Assembly: GCA_045654885.1 (NCBI GenBank)
Contig: JAZOOF010000060.1
Coordinates: forward strand, 1 to 43,955
Direction of reading: 5' to 3'
From: HGM04593 sp045654885
Lineage (GTDB): Bacteria; Bacteroidota; Bacteroidia; Bacteroidales; Bacteroidaceae
DNA: 43,955 nt
This document shows, one piece after another, positions 7,590 to 18,000 of the stretch. Made by a program: the position numbers and the translations under genes. Under the pieces are notes generated by a model. The model did no database searches. It worked only from the letters and a program-made list of their open reading frames with translations, and had not been told where the DNA came from. Position 1 is the first letter of the stretch. Each line of letters begins with the position of its first letter.

Positions 7590-8876
7590 ATGAAAACAAG
7601 ATTGACATTATTCCTGTCTGCACTGTTCATTGGCTCGTCATTGATGGCGCAGGACAATTCGGATGTGTATGACTATTTTAACAGTAAGATAGACGAGGCT
7701 GTTTCGGCATCAGCTGTGGTTGACAGTGATGAAGTTGGGGATGCAAACCCCGTATATGCAAAGCTTTTTGCATCGCCTGTGCTCTACCAGTCTGTCCTCA
7801 AAGGCGCTTGTGCCGGCAAGGAAACAGCAGCGGAGAGCGATGTAAAAGCCATGGACGACGAGCGTGAGGCGCTAATCGATGACATGCTTGTCGAACTTTA
7901 CCGCACTGCTCCGGGAATGGTGCATATGACCGAGGCCGAGCTACGCAGCGAGAAATCTGTTCCCACACACGAGGTGACAGTCAGCGCTCCGGTGCTCAAC
8001 TTCAAAAAACTCGAGATTCCTACCGATGTGGTAGGCGGCATGAAGACCACCGTTACAAAACCCAACTATTGGAAATTCTCGGGCCGTACGTCGTTGACAT
8101 TTACCCAGAACTTCATTTCGCAGAACTGGTATCAGGGCGGTGAGAGCAACTATGCCATGCTTGCCACAATAGATCTCGACATGAACTACGACGACAAGGA
8201 CCGCATCACATGGACAAACCACTTCGACCTTGACCTTGGCTTTGCGACATCACAGGCCGATACACTCCACAGCTTCAGGACAAACACCGACAAGCTGCGC
8301 CTTGAGTCCACCTTCGGTTACAAGATAGTGAAGAACCTTGATCTTGCGGCAAAGCTCAAGGTAGAGTCGCAGATGTTGCCTAACTATCCTGTAAATACAC
8401 AGGACTTCATCTCCAACAGTCTTGCTCCGCTCGATGCCAATGCGTCAATAGGTTTCAACTTCAAGCCAAACCTTGGCGACTTCAAGCTCGAGGTCTTCCT
8501 TGCTCCTCTCTCGGCCTACAATTTCCGTTATGTACACTATGAGCGCCTTGCCGCTTCACTTGGTGTGAACGAGAATAATGGTTTCGATGTCGGTCGAGGC
8601 CGTGCAAGACACGATTACGGTACCCAACTGGTGGTTACAGTACCTACATACAAGCTCACATCGTTCCTCGATGTCTATTCGCGTCTTGAGTACTATACCA
8701 ACTACCACCGTGCATTCTTCCAGTGGGAGACAAAGTTCAACGTTGCCCTCAGCAAGTACTTCACTGCATCGTTGATGCTCAACGGCCGTTTCGACGACAG
8801 TGTGGGCCGACACGAGGATTGGAGATACTGGCAGCTGAAGGAACTCTTCACCCTTGGTGTTGCCTACGCTTGGTAA
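7590..8876 (+). CDS. DUF3078 outer-membrane beta-barrel protein
   Basis: A 428-residue exported protein with a clear signal peptide (MKTRLTLFLSALFIGSSLMAQ). An acidic, low-complexity stretch (about 22-130) precedes the DUF3078 region, which opens with YWKFSGRTSLTFTQNFISQNWYQGG. Alternating aromatic/hydrophobic strands through the rest (NYDDKDRITWTNHFDLDLGF, LEYYTNYHRAFFQWETKF) and the terminal LFTLGVAYAW are typical of an outer-membrane barrel. DUF3078 proteins are widespread in Bacteroidetes and their function is not established. The antiporter gene follows after 41 bases and is probably co-transcribed. Confidence 0.85.
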   Translation: MKTRLTLFLSALFIGSSLMAQDNSDVYDYFNSKIDEAVSASAVVDSDEVGDANPVYAKLFASPVLYQSVLKGACAGKETAAESDVKAMDDEREALIDDMLVELYRTAPGMVHMTEAELRSEKSVPTHEVTVSAPVLNFKKLEIPTDVVGGMKTTVTKPNYWKFSGRTSLTFTQNFISQNWYQGGESNYAMLATIDLDMNYDDKDRITWTNHFDLDLGFATSQADTLHSFRTNTDKLRLESTFGYKIVKNLDLAAKLKVESQMLPNYPVNTQDFISNSLAPLDANASIGFNFKPNLGDFKLEVFLAPLSAYNFRYVHYERLAASLGVNENNGFDVGRGRARHDYGTQLVVTVPTYKLTSFLDVYSRLEYYTNYHRAFFQWETKFNVALSKYFTASLMLNGRFDDSVGRHEDWRYWQLKELFTLGVAYAW

Positions 8877-8917
8877 ATATCGCATGACAATATAAACACA
8901 ATAGACAGTACACCTTT

Positions 8918-10933
8918 ATGATTTTCAGTTCGTTGTTTCCCGTTACAGAACCCACTTGGATATATCTTGGAGTGCTGTCTATTGTGCTTTTTGCACCGTT
9001 GCTCTTCAACAGGCTGCGTCTGCCGCATATCATCGGCATGATATTGGCCGGTCTGCTCATTGGCCCCAATGGCCTTAATATCCTTGACCGCGACGACAGT
9101 TTCGAACTTTTTGGCGAGGTGGGGCTTTTCTATATAATGTTTCTTGCCAGTCTCGAAATAAACATGCAGGAGATGAAACAGGCAAAGGGTGGAGCGCTAT
9201 TCATGGGACTTGCGGTCTTTGCAATACCCATTGCGCTCGGTCTTTTGGCCAACACCTACATACTCAAGTACGACAATTTCATGACGTCGTTACTGCTGGC
9301 CAGCATGTATGCATCGTACACGCTCATCTCCTATCCCATTGTGGCGCGTTATGGTCTCTCCCGTCTGCGCTGCGTGAATTTTGTGGTTGGCGGAACGGTC
9401 ATTACCGACACGCTCACGCTCTTTGTGCTGGCAATCATTGTTGGAATTTCCCGCGGCGAGGCCAACGTGTGGTTCGTGTTGCTCATGTTCGTTAAGCTCA
9501 TTGCAGTGGGTGCAATAATCATCATCCTGTTTCCGCGCATCGCGCGCTACTTCTTCCGCAACTACAACGACAGTGTTATACAATACATCTTTGTTATGAT
9601 GCTGCTGTTCCTTGGTGCCGGCCTCATGAAGCTTGCCGGCATGGAGGGTATTCTTGGAGCCTTCATCACCGGACTGGTGCTCAACAGGCTCATTCCCCAC
9701 TCGTCGCCCCTCATGCGACGCATCGACTTTGTGGGTAACGCAATCTTCATCCCCTTCTTCCTCATTGGCGTGGGTATGATGATAGATGTCAGCGTGCTCT
9801 TCAAGGGTGGCGGCTCGCTCATAGTGGCCGCTGTCATGGTGGGTACGGCGCTCACAGGCAAGTGGATAGCATCGTTCCTGGTGTCAAAGGTGTACCGCAT
9901 GTCATCGGACGAGCGTAACCTGATGTTCGGCCTCAGTACCTCGCAGGCAGCGGCGACGTTGGCCGCAGCCATCGTGGGTAACAAGATAGGCCTGTTGAAC
10001 GACGATGTTCTCAATGGTACCATTCTGCTGATTCTGGTAACCTGCATTGTCAGTTCAATAACATCCGACAGGGCATCGCGCAAACTCATCCTTTCGGGCA
10101 AGGCGCTCAATACCCCCAAGGCGGTATCTTCCAAAAAGACCCTTCTGGCACTTGCCAACCCAAATATGGTAGACCGTCTTATGGACCTGGCACTGCTTGT
10201 GCGCAAGGAGAACAGCCAAATCCCTCTCTCGGCCATTACTGTGGTGCTCGATGAGGACAAGCAACGACAGAATGACGGAGCGAAGGTGCTTGACCAGGCT
10301 GCAAACATCGCAGCATCGGTCAGCGTGCCGTTGCTCACCAAAATGCGTCTCACAACCAACCTTGCCCATGGTATCGTGCACGAGGTGAAGGAGAACGACT
10401 ATCGCGAGCTCATACTCGGTTTCCACAAGAAAGAGACCGCCAACGACAGCTTCCTGGGCAATGTGTTGCCCGAGGTGCTCAACTCCCTGGATTGTCAGGT
10501 TGTCATGGCGCGCATGAACATTCCGTTGAATACCGTGCGCATGATTCATATAACCTTCCCCGCAAAGGCCGAGTTTGAGGCCGGTTTCCCCTATTGGGTC
10601 GAGGAGACCGCGCGCATGGCAAGCGGTCTCGGATGCAGGATAATGTATCACGGACACCCCGATACAATGGCAAAGATTAAACTCGAACTCAAGAAACACG
10701 CACCGGTCGATGCTTCATTCTTCGATACCGATGGCGGCAACGACCTCAAGCGTCTTGCCCAGGTAATACACAATGACCACCTGCTTGTCATCGTCAGCGC
10801 CCGCAAGGGGTCAATCTCCTACCGCCCGTCGCTCGACCACATCTTCGTTCAGTTGCAGCGCGACTATCAGGACACAAGCATCCTGCTCATCTACCCAAGC
10901 GGCTACAAGGTAGAGGGCGGTGAGACACACTAA
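8918..10933 (+). CDS. CPA2-family cation:proton antiporter with C-terminal cytosolic domain
   Basis: A 671-residue protein. Residues about 10-385 form a 12-13-helix Na+/H+ exchanger domain (GLLIGPNGLNIL after the second helix, GAFITGLVLNRLIPHS, FFLIGVGMMIDVSVLF, FGLSTSQAAATLAAAIVG). Residues about 400-671 are soluble and alternate strand and helix in the manner of a universal-stress-protein-like regulatory domain, rather than the TrkA-N domain of KefB/KefC. The role is exchange of Na+ or K+ for protons at the inner membrane. The start MIFSSLFPVTEPTW gives the first helix directly. It follows the DUF3078 gene closely; the functional reason for the pairing is unknown. Confidence 0.93.
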   Translation: MIFSSLFPVTEPTWIYLGVLSIVLFAPLLFNRLRLPHIIGMILAGLLIGPNGLNILDRDDSFELFGEVGLFYIMFLASLEINMQEMKQAKGGALFMGLAVFAIPIALGLLANTYILKYDNFMTSLLLASMYASYTLISYPIVARYGLSRLRCVNFVVGGTVITDTLTLFVLAIIVGISRGEANVWFVLLMFVKLIAVGAIIIILFPRIARYFFRNYNDSVIQYIFVMMLLFLGAGLMKLAGMEGILGAFITGLVLNRLIPHSSPLMRRIDFVGNAIFIPFFLIGVGMMIDVSVLFKGGGSLIVAAVMVGTALTGKWIASFLVSKVYRMSSDERNLMFGLSTSQAAATLAAAIVGNKIGLLNDDVLNGTILLILVTCIVSSITSDRASRKLILSGKALNTPKAVSSKKTLLALANPNMVDRLMDLALLVRKENSQIPLSAITVVLDEDKQRQNDGAKVLDQAANIAASVSVPLLTKMRLTTNLAHGIVHEVKENDYRELILGFHKKETANDSFLGNVLPEVLNSLDCQVVMARMNIPLNTVRMIHITFPAKAEFEAGFPYWVEETARMASGLGCRIMYHGHPDTMAKIKLELKKHAPVDASFFDTDGGNDLKRLAQVIHNDHLLVIVSARKGSISYRPSLDHIFVQLQRDYQDTSILLIYPSGYKVEGGETH

Positions 10934-10969
10934 ACGAGGTGAAATGTTAAAGGTGAAAACGGAAAGGGG

Positions 10970-11057
10970 AAAGTTGCGTGTGAGCGAGCAAAAACCAAAC
11001 TGGTTTGAACTTTTACAGCGAGCATAAGCAACTTCAAGCGCACGAAGTGCGGTTAAA
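10970..11057 (+). repeat. 88-bp dispersed repeat, copy 1
   Basis: An 88-base sequence starting AAAGTTGCGTGTGAGCGAGC and ending GAAGTGCGGTTAAA. It recurs in inverted orientation at 39729-39816, matching at about 84 of 88 positions by eye with no indel. A shortened third copy is at 39319-39383. It is non-coding and lies just after the antiporter. Confidence 0.85.
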
Positions 11058-11085
11058 TGTGAAATGTGAAATGTGAAATGTGAAT
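11055..11085 (+). repeat. Heptanucleotide tandem repeat
   Basis: Four perfect head-to-tail copies of AAATGTG plus a partial fifth, starting in the last three bases of the 88-bp repeat. The remainder of the 332-base gap up to 11265 holds a degenerate repeat fragment (about 11092-11125), CTCCCT-containing repeat pieces (11130-11185) and a palindromic terminator-like hairpin. Confidence 0.85.
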
Positions 11086-11220
11086 GCTGCGGGTAAGCGA
11101 GTGAAGCCAAACTTGCTTAAGTTTTAAACTCCCTCCCGGCTAAAGCCGTACTCCCTCTTTAAAAAGCGGGAGAGTAGTCACTCCCTGTGGGTTTCGATAA
11201 GACAATAAGGTTTTATAATT

Positions 11221-11252
11221 GTAGGGGTAGACCGGTGTGTCTACCCTTTTTT
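11221..11252. terminator. GTAGGGG-type palindrome with T-run
   Basis: GGGTAGAC (11225-11232) pairs with GTCTACCC (11239-11246) across a six-base loop and is followed by six Ts on the plus strand. It belongs to a palindrome family also at 25754, 36042 and 39011. It lies between the 3' ends of the antiporter and GH92 genes and can serve as terminator on the plus strand. Confidence 0.6.
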
Positions 11253-11265
11253 ACATCCTGTAATC

Positions 11266-13419
11266 CTAAAATTCCAGCACTCCGCCTTCAATTATATCCT
11301 TGTGTGAAATTGTGGTGCCTTTAACGCGCTTGCCGTTGAGGCTGGGTTTAATGTTTCTATTTCCATTGTTGGCTTTTACGGTAAACGTATTTCCATCCGC
11401 AAGGTGCAGTTTCACCTCGGGGAATAGCGGCATGCCAAGTTCGTACTCTCCGCCGCAGGGGTTGACAGGGTAGAATCCCATGGCGCTCATTACGTACCAC
11501 GCCGACATCTGTCCGCAGTCCTCGTTGCCGCAAATGCCATCGGGGGTGTTGCGGTACATCTCACGCATAATCTGTTGCACATATAGCCTTGTCTTCTCCG
11601 GCTTTCCAATGTGGTTGAACAGGTAGGCCACGTGGTGGCTGGGCTCGTTGCCGTGGGCATACTGCCCAATCATTCCGGTGCTGAAGATTGGCAACTCGTC
11701 ATTCTCGCCCGGCGAGTAGGTGAACATGCTGTCGAGCTTCTGCTCAAAGCGCTCCTTCCCCATATGTTTTATAAGGCCTTCGATATCATGCTGCACGCTC
11801 CACATGTAGTGCCATGCGTTGCTCTCGCAAATGTGTGGGGTGTATTCGTCGGGGCTGAAGTGCGGTTGGAACTCTCCCTTGCTGTCGCGTGGCTGCATGA
11901 ATGTTGTGGTGGGGTTATACTGGTTGCGCCAGTTCCCGGCACGGCTGTAGAAAACGGCGGCAATGCTATCCTTGCCCATTGCCTCGGCCATGCGTGCAAT
12001 GCAGTAGTCGTCATAGGCATACTCCAGCGTGCGCGACATTGCCCAGTTGTCGGCATTGTAGGGGTCAGCAACATCGTATGGCACATATCCGTGCTCCTTG
12101 TAGAACCCAATGCCGCGGTACTCGTCGCGGTTTGCGGTGGCAACGCAGGCGGCAAGCGCCTTTTCGGCATCGAAACCGCGGAAACCTTTCAGGTAGGCAT
12201 CGGCAATCACCGGCACGGAGTGGTACCCAATCATCATGTCGGTCTCGCTTCCCCACATGTTCCACACCGGCAGGCGGCCGTGCTGCTCAAAGTGTGCGAT
12301 GAACGAGTTTACCATGTCATCGACCAGTGAGGGTGCGGTGAGGGTGAAAAGCGGGTGTGCTGCGCGGAATGTGTCCCACAGTGAGAAGGTCGAGAAATTC
12401 TTCCATCCGTCGGCAGTGTGGTTCTGCTTGTCGGCACCACGGTACGTGCCGTCGACATCGCAAAATAGGGTAGGGGCAATCATAGTGCGGTAGAGTGCGG
12501 TGTAGAAGCATATGCGCTCGTCGTCTGTGCCGCCTTCTACCTCAATGCGCGACAACCGATGGTTCCAATGCTCTTGTGTTGCCGCGCGGTAACGGTCGAA
12601 ATCGTTGTGCGGTGCTTCGGCGGCAAGGTTCTTTGCCGCTCCTTCAAGCCCCGTGCCCGAGAGGGCTGTCACAACGGTGAGCTCGCGGCTACTGTCGAGT
12701 GAGAACGTTAATTCAATCACTCCCGGTTTCAACCATATGTTGCCGTCGCGTATAATCTGTACCCGTTCGCTCTTCATTGATGCTATGGGCTTTGAGAAAC
12801 GTGTGCGGAAGTAGACTTCCTGCCCCCGCGCCCAGCCGTTTGAGTGGCGGTAGCCCTCGATGGTAAAGCTGTCTACAATGGCAATATGTGTGTCGGTCGT
12901 TGCATCCCAGTTCATTGCCTTGCCAAGGTTCAGCAGCACGGTGGCGCTGTCGGTGGGGTAGGTGTAGCGTTGCACACCGCAACGCTCCGTGGCGGTCAGC
13001 TCCACGTCAATGCCATAGCTGTCGAGGTGCACGCGGTAATATCCTGCCTCGCACTCTTCGCGCTCGTGGCTGAATATCGAGTGCACACCAAGCGGTGCAT
13101 CGGCTATCTTCAAAGGCTTTGTCACCGGCATGAAGCTGATGTCATAGAGGTCGCCTGCTCCTGTTCCGCTCAGGTGTGTGTGGCTGAATCCCGCTATTGT
13201 GCTGTCGGGGTAGAAATAGCCTGCAATCCTGTCCCACCCGGGCAGGCCGTTGTCGGGGCTCAGCTGCACCATACCGAAGGGCGCCTGTGCTCCGGGGTAT
13301 ACATTACCCTTGCCGTCGGTACCTATGAGCGGGTTAACCAATTTTGCGTAATCGGTTGTCTGTGCTGTTGCGGCAATGCATATCAGTGCCGCGCATATTG
13401 TTGCAAATATCTTTTTCAT
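11266..13419 (-). CDS. GH92 family alpha-mannosidase, secreted
   Basis: A 717-residue glycoside hydrolase family 92 enzyme; these Ca2+-dependent exo-alpha-mannosidases trim mannose from N-glycans and yeast mannan. Seen: signal peptide MKKIFATICAALICIAATAQ; the N-terminal domain opening VNPLIGTDGKGNVYPGAQAPFGMVQLSPD; the (alpha/alpha)6 part with LPVWNMWGSETDMMIGYHSVPVIADAY; E532 in ESNAWHY, the position expected for the catalytic acid; and GNEDCGQMSAWYV near 631-643, characteristic of the family. Length is normal. There is no SusC/SusD pair beside it, so it is not in a standard polysaccharide utilization locus. Linkage specificity cannot be read from the sequence. Confidence 0.96.
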   Translation of the reverse strand: MKKIFATICAALICIAATAQTTDYAKLVNPLIGTDGKGNVYPGAQAPFGMVQLSPDNGLPGWDRIAGYFYPDSTIAGFSHTHLSGTGAGDLYDISFMPVTKPLKIADAPLGVHSIFSHEREECEAGYYRVHLDSYGIDVELTATERCGVQRYTYPTDSATVLLNLGKAMNWDATTDTHIAIVDSFTIEGYRHSNGWARGQEVYFRTRFSKPIASMKSERVQIIRDGNIWLKPGVIELTFSLDSSRELTVVTALSGTGLEGAAKNLAAEAPHNDFDRYRAATQEHWNHRLSRIEVEGGTDDERICFYTALYRTMIAPTLFCDVDGTYRGADKQNHTADGWKNFSTFSLWDTFRAAHPLFTLTAPSLVDDMVNSFIAHFEQHGRLPVWNMWGSETDMMIGYHSVPVIADAYLKGFRGFDAEKALAACVATANRDEYRGIGFYKEHGYVPYDVADPYNADNWAMSRTLEYAYDDYCIARMAEAMGKDSIAAVFYSRAGNWRNQYNPTTTFMQPRDSKGEFQPHFSPDEYTPHICESNAWHYMWSVQHDIEGLIKHMGKERFEQKLDSMFTYSPGENDELPIFSTGMIGQYAHGNEPSHHVAYLFNHIGKPEKTRLYVQQIMREMYRNTPDGICGNEDCGQMSAWYVMSAMGFYPVNPCGGEYELGMPLFPEVKLHLADGNTFTVKANNGNRNIKPSLNGKRVKGTTISHKDIIEGGVLEF

Positions 13420-13467
13420 GGTAATGGAGTTGTTGCCGCGAAGATAACAAAAAAATCGTGTAAAAAG

Positions 13468-13493
13468 AAAAACGAGGCGTGTGCCTCGTTTTT
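13468..13493 (-). terminator. Terminator of the permease gene
   Basis: Perfect 11-base-pair stem (AAAAACGAGGC paired with GCCTCGTTTTT) with a four-base loop, starting seven bases after the permease stop. T-runs exist on both strands, so it could act in both directions. Confidence 0.88.
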
Positions 13494-13499
13494 ACTGTG

Positions 13500-14957
13500 T
13501 TATTGCTGTTTCTCAAAATGGAACGGCTCGAACTGCGATTCCTTGTCTATCCAATGTGGCTTGCGCATTGCGTAGATGACAAAGGGTGCACCGGTAACCA
13601 CAATACAACCTATGACGAGCACAGCATACCACACCGCGTTGCTGCCCACTGCAATCTGTGCCGGCGGAATGAAACTGAGCACAAAGGCAAGCAAACTGCC
13701 AAGGAATCCCACTCCCGATACAAGCCACATGAGTCCGTTGCCACTCTTTCCCAAACGGAACGGGCGCGGAGCATCCTTCATGTTATAGCGCAGGTATATT
13801 GCCGCTGCAAACATCAACAGGTACATTATAAGGTAGAGCAATACGGTGAGCTGCGAGAGAATCTGGTAAAAGCTCTGAACCGATGGCATCACCACGAAGA
13901 GCAGGCTCAACAGGGTCACCACGCCGCCCTGGATGAGCAGAATGTTCTTCTGCACACCAAGTTTGTTGCTCTTTTGCATGAAAGGTGGCAGGTAACCCGC
14001 CTTTCCCACAGCGAATATACCCTTTGACGGGCCCGATACCCAGGTGAGCACTCCCGCAAGCACACCGAATGCAAGCGCAATGGCAATTATGGGCGACAGC
14101 CACGACATCTTTATGAACTTGAAGTAGTTGTCAAAACCCACAAGCAGGCTCTGTGTAAGGTTGATATCCTTCTGTGGAATTATAATGCCAAGCGAGAATG
14201 TACCCAACACAAAGATAAGCACTGTTATTATTGCACCCAGGAACACAGCCTTCGGGTAGTTCTTGCTCGGGTTTTCCATATCCTTTACGTGGATACCGGT
14301 CATCTCCATTCCTGCATAGAAAAGGAATATTCCCGATGCAAGTACAAGGTTGTCGAGCTTGGTGATGTCCGGGAAAAAGTCACCGCCAAAGTCCATCTGC
14401 GACTTGCCGCCCCCGATGAGGTATATTATGGCAAGCAGTACAAGTAACGCTGCGGGGATGATTGTACCTATGAGACCACCCACCTTTGCCACCTTGCTCA
14501 CCCATCCGAGTCCCTTGAGCGAAATGAATGTCGCAATCCAGTAGATAGCAAGCACCACAATGAGAGTGTAGAGCTTGTTCGACGCCAGTGACATGTCGGC
14601 CGTGTCGTTCATGCCAATGAATGCCAGCGATACGGCACCGAAGGTCAGCACCGTTGGGTACCATATTGTGCTCTCCACCCACTGCAGCCAAATGGCGACA
14701 AAGCCGAGCCTTTTGCCGAACGCTTCGCCAACCCAGCGGAAAACACCGCCCTGTTTGTCTTGGAACATGGCGGCAAGCTCGGCAGCCACAAACGATGTGG
14801 GGATTAGGAACACAAGCGCTGCAAACAGATAGTAGAATGCCGAGCTTATTCCATATTCAGCCTCGGCAGGCAGTCCGCGCAGCGACACCACGGCTGTGAC
14901 ATTCATAATCGCCAATGTAGCCACACCCATCTTTACAGTTTTTGTTAATGTTGACAT
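13500..14957 (-). CDS. Amino-acid permease, GadC-like (APC superfamily)
   Basis: A 485-residue inner-membrane transporter with about 12 helices. The first helix carries the APC fold start (GVATLAIMNVTAVVSLRGLP), and FQDKQGGVFRWVGEAFGKRLGFVAIWLQWVES follows, as in the glutamate:GABA antiporter group. This group typically exchanges an amino acid for its decarboxylated product in acid resistance. No decarboxylase or glutaminase gene lies nearby, so the substrate is uncertain. The C-terminus (HWIDKESQFEPFHFEKQQ) is shorter than the pH-gating plug of enterobacterial GadC. It has its own terminator. Confidence 0.88.
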   Translation of the reverse strand: MSTLTKTVKMGVATLAIMNVTAVVSLRGLPAEAEYGISSAFYYLFAALVFLIPTSFVAAELAAMFQDKQGGVFRWVGEAFGKRLGFVAIWLQWVESTIWYPTVLTFGAVSLAFIGMNDTADMSLASNKLYTLIVVLAIYWIATFISLKGLGWVSKVAKVGGLIGTIIPAALLVLLAIIYLIGGGKSQMDFGGDFFPDITKLDNLVLASGIFLFYAGMEMTGIHVKDMENPSKNYPKAVFLGAIITVLIFVLGTFSLGIIIPQKDINLTQSLLVGFDNYFKFIKMSWLSPIIAIALAFGVLAGVLTWVSGPSKGIFAVGKAGYLPPFMQKSNKLGVQKNILLIQGGVVTLLSLLFVVMPSVQSFYQILSQLTVLLYLIMYLLMFAAAIYLRYNMKDAPRPFRLGKSGNGLMWLVSGVGFLGSLLAFVLSFIPPAQIAVGSNAVWYAVLVIGCIVVTGAPFVIYAMRKPHWIDKESQFEPFHFEKQQ

Positions 14958-15038
14958 AGTTCTCTGTTTTAAATGTTACGGAATATGGAGTGATAACAAG
15001 AGTGTGGCACTGTTGGTTTGTCATATTACAAAAAATTA

Positions 15039-15067
15039 ACGAGGGAGCACCTTCTGTGCCCCCTCGT
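15039..15067 (-). terminator. Terminator of the PFOR gene
   Basis: Minus strand: ACGAGGGGGCAC, five-base loop, GTGCTCCCTCGT (one G-U pair), then TTAATTTTTT. It lies 30 bases beyond the PFOR stop. Confidence 0.85.
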
Positions 15068-15096
15068 CAAACGTTGTCTATAGGATTCTTTATGCT

Positions 15097-18000
15097 TTAC
15101 TCTGCAGTCTCCTCTTTGCTCCAGTCGAGCTTTGCCATGCGCTGGTAGCTTGCGTAGCGCTTCTTTGCCATGCCCTCGGCTGCGGCAAACAGCTCGTGTG
15201 CCTCGGTCGGGAACTGTTTTGCAAGTGCTGCGTAGCGCACCTCGCCCTGCAGGAACTCCTGGAACTTCTCCCACTGTGGCTCCTTGCTGTCGAGTGTGAA
15301 TGGGTTCTTGCCCTCGTCCTCAAGTGCTGGGTTGTAGCGCCACAGGTGCCAGTAGCCGCACTCAACGGCAGCAGCCTGCTCGGCCTGTGCCTTGCCCATA
15401 CCGCGCTTGATACCGTGGTTGATACATGGAGCATAAGCAATCACCAGTGATGGACCCGGGTAAGCCTCGGCCTCGCGTATTGCCTTGAGGCACTGGTCGT
15501 AGCTTGCGCCAAGTGCAATCTGTGCAACATATACATAGCCGTATGTTGTGGCAATCATACCAAGGTCCTTCTTGCGTATGCGCTTTCCGGCCGCCGCAAA
15601 CTTCGCTACGGCACCAAGCGGTGTAGCCTTTGACGACTGTCCGCCGGTGTTGGAGTATACCTCGGTGTCGAGAACAAGGATGTTCACATCCTCGCCCGAT
15701 GCAATCACATGGTCAAGACCGCCGTAACCGATGTCGTACGAAGCGCCGTCACCGCCGATAATCCACTGTGAGCGCTTTACAATGTACTGCTTTATTGCAA
15801 GAATCTGCTCGCTTGCCTCACTTTCATACTCCTCGCAAGCCTTGATGATGGCAGGAGCAATCTCCTTTGTCACCTCGGCGCTCTCCTTGTTCTCAATCCA
15901 CTTCTGTGCAAGTTCCTTCACCTCCTCGGGGCAGCTGCGGTATGTCTGCATCTCGGTAAACAGGTGCTCAAGGCGTGCGCGCATTTTGTTCTCGGCAAGC
16001 TTCATACCCAAGCCGAACTCGCAGAAGTCCTCGAAGAGTGAGTTGGCCCAAGCGGGACCCTCGCCCTTCTCGTTTGTTGTGTATGGTGTCGATGGAACCG
16101 AAGCTGTGTAGATTGAAGAACAGCCTGTTGCGTTGGCAATTACCTGACGGTCGCCAAAGAGCTGTGTCAACAGCTTCACGTATGGTGTCTCACCGCAACC
16201 CGAGCATGCGCCCGAGAATTCGAAGAGCGGTGTGGCGAACTGTGAGTTCTTCGGGTTGCTCTTCACGTCAACAAGCGACTGCTTGCTCTTGACGTTCTTC
16301 ACGCAGTAGTCCCAGTTTGCAGCCTCGTGTCTCTCCTCCTCCAACGGAACCATTGTAAGAGCCTTGCCGGTCTTTGGATGTCCGGGGCAGATGTCGGCAC
16401 AGTTGCCGCAACCCAGACAGTCGAGCACGCTCACCTGAATGCGCAGGTGCATGCCCTTCATGGCTGCCGGCGCCTTCATCTCAATCTTGTCGGCATTGAT
16501 GCCTGCGCTCTCATTCTCATCCATTACAAACGGGCGGATGGCAGCGTGAGGGCAGACAAGCGAACAGCGGTTACATTGTATACAGTTCTCGGCGTTCCAG
16601 CGTGGCACGAATGCGCTCACACCGCGCTTCTCGTATGCCGATGTTCCCACAGGCCATGTACCGTCCTCAAGACCCTTGAATGCCGAAACAGGAAGGTCGG
16701 CACCCTTCTGTGCATTGATGGTGCGTACAATCTTTGTAATGAACTCGGGCTCGTTGCGCTTCTCTTCAACATCGGCAGGCAGTTTAGCCCAGTTGGGGTC
16801 AACGGCAAGCTGTCTGTACTCGCCGCCGCGGTCAACGGCTGCATAGTTCTTGTCAACGACATCCTGTCCCTTCTTGCCGTAGGACTTGACGATGAACTTC
16901 TTCATCTGCTCAATGGCAAGGTCAACAGGGATAACCTGTGTTATGCGGAAGAATGCACTTTGCAGAATGGTGTTTGTGCGGTTGCCAAGGCCAATCTCCT
17001 GTGCAATCTTTGTTGCGTTTATGTAGTAGACGGTGATGTTGTTCTGGGCAAAGTAGCGCTTGATGTTGTTTGGCAGGTTCTTTGCAAGCTCATCGCCCTC
17101 CCAAACGGTGTTCAACAGGAATGTACCGCCATTGCGCAAGCCGCGTGTCACATCGTACATGCGCAAGTAGGCCTGCACGTGGCACGCAACAAAGTTAGGT
17201 GTGTTCACCAGGTAGGTGCTGCGGATTGGCTTGTCACCGAAACGAAGGTGTGAGCAGGTGAAACCGCCCGATTTCTTCGAGTCGTATGAGAAGTAGGCCT
17301 GGCAGTGCTTCTTTGTGTTGTCACCGATAATCTTCACCGAGTTCTTGTTTGCACCCACGGTACCGTCGGCGCCAAGGCCGTAGAACTTCGCCTCGAACAT
17401 GCCGTCCACAACGGCAATCTCCTCCTTCTTGGGGAGTGAGAGGAATGTAACGTCGTCCTCGATACCAAAGGTAAAGTGGTTCTTTGGCTCGGGCAATGCG
17501 AGGTTCTCATATACACCCATGATCAAGGCCGGTGTGGTGTCGCATGAGCTCAAACCGAAGCGGCCGCCCACGATAATGGGGTTGATGGCCTGCAGCTCGG
17601 GTGTGCTGTTGAAAGCCTCGACAACATCCAGGTACAAAGGCTCGCCGTTGCTTCCGGGCTCCTTTGTGCGGTCGAGCACAGCAATGCGCTTCACTGTCTT
17701 CGGCATCACTGCAGCAAGGTATTTCACCGAGAACGGACGGTACAGGTGAACGCTCACCAAACCAACCTTCTCGCCTCTCTCGCTCATGTAGTCGATAGCC
17801 TCCTTCACAGCCTCTGTTGCCGAACCCATTACAATGATTACGCGGTCGGCATCCTCGGCACCGTAGTATGTGAACGGAGCATAGTTACGGCCTGTGATGG
17901 CCGAAATCTCCTTCATGTAGTCGGCAACAATGTCGGGAACGGCATTGTAGAACGGGTTCTCGCTCTCCTTGTGTGTGAAGAATGTCTCGGGGTTCTCGGC

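Noticed and set aside
16327..17253. 308-codon plus-strand open frame under PFOR
   Set aside because: It is antisense to well-conserved ferredoxin and TPP domains and shows no protein-like pattern.
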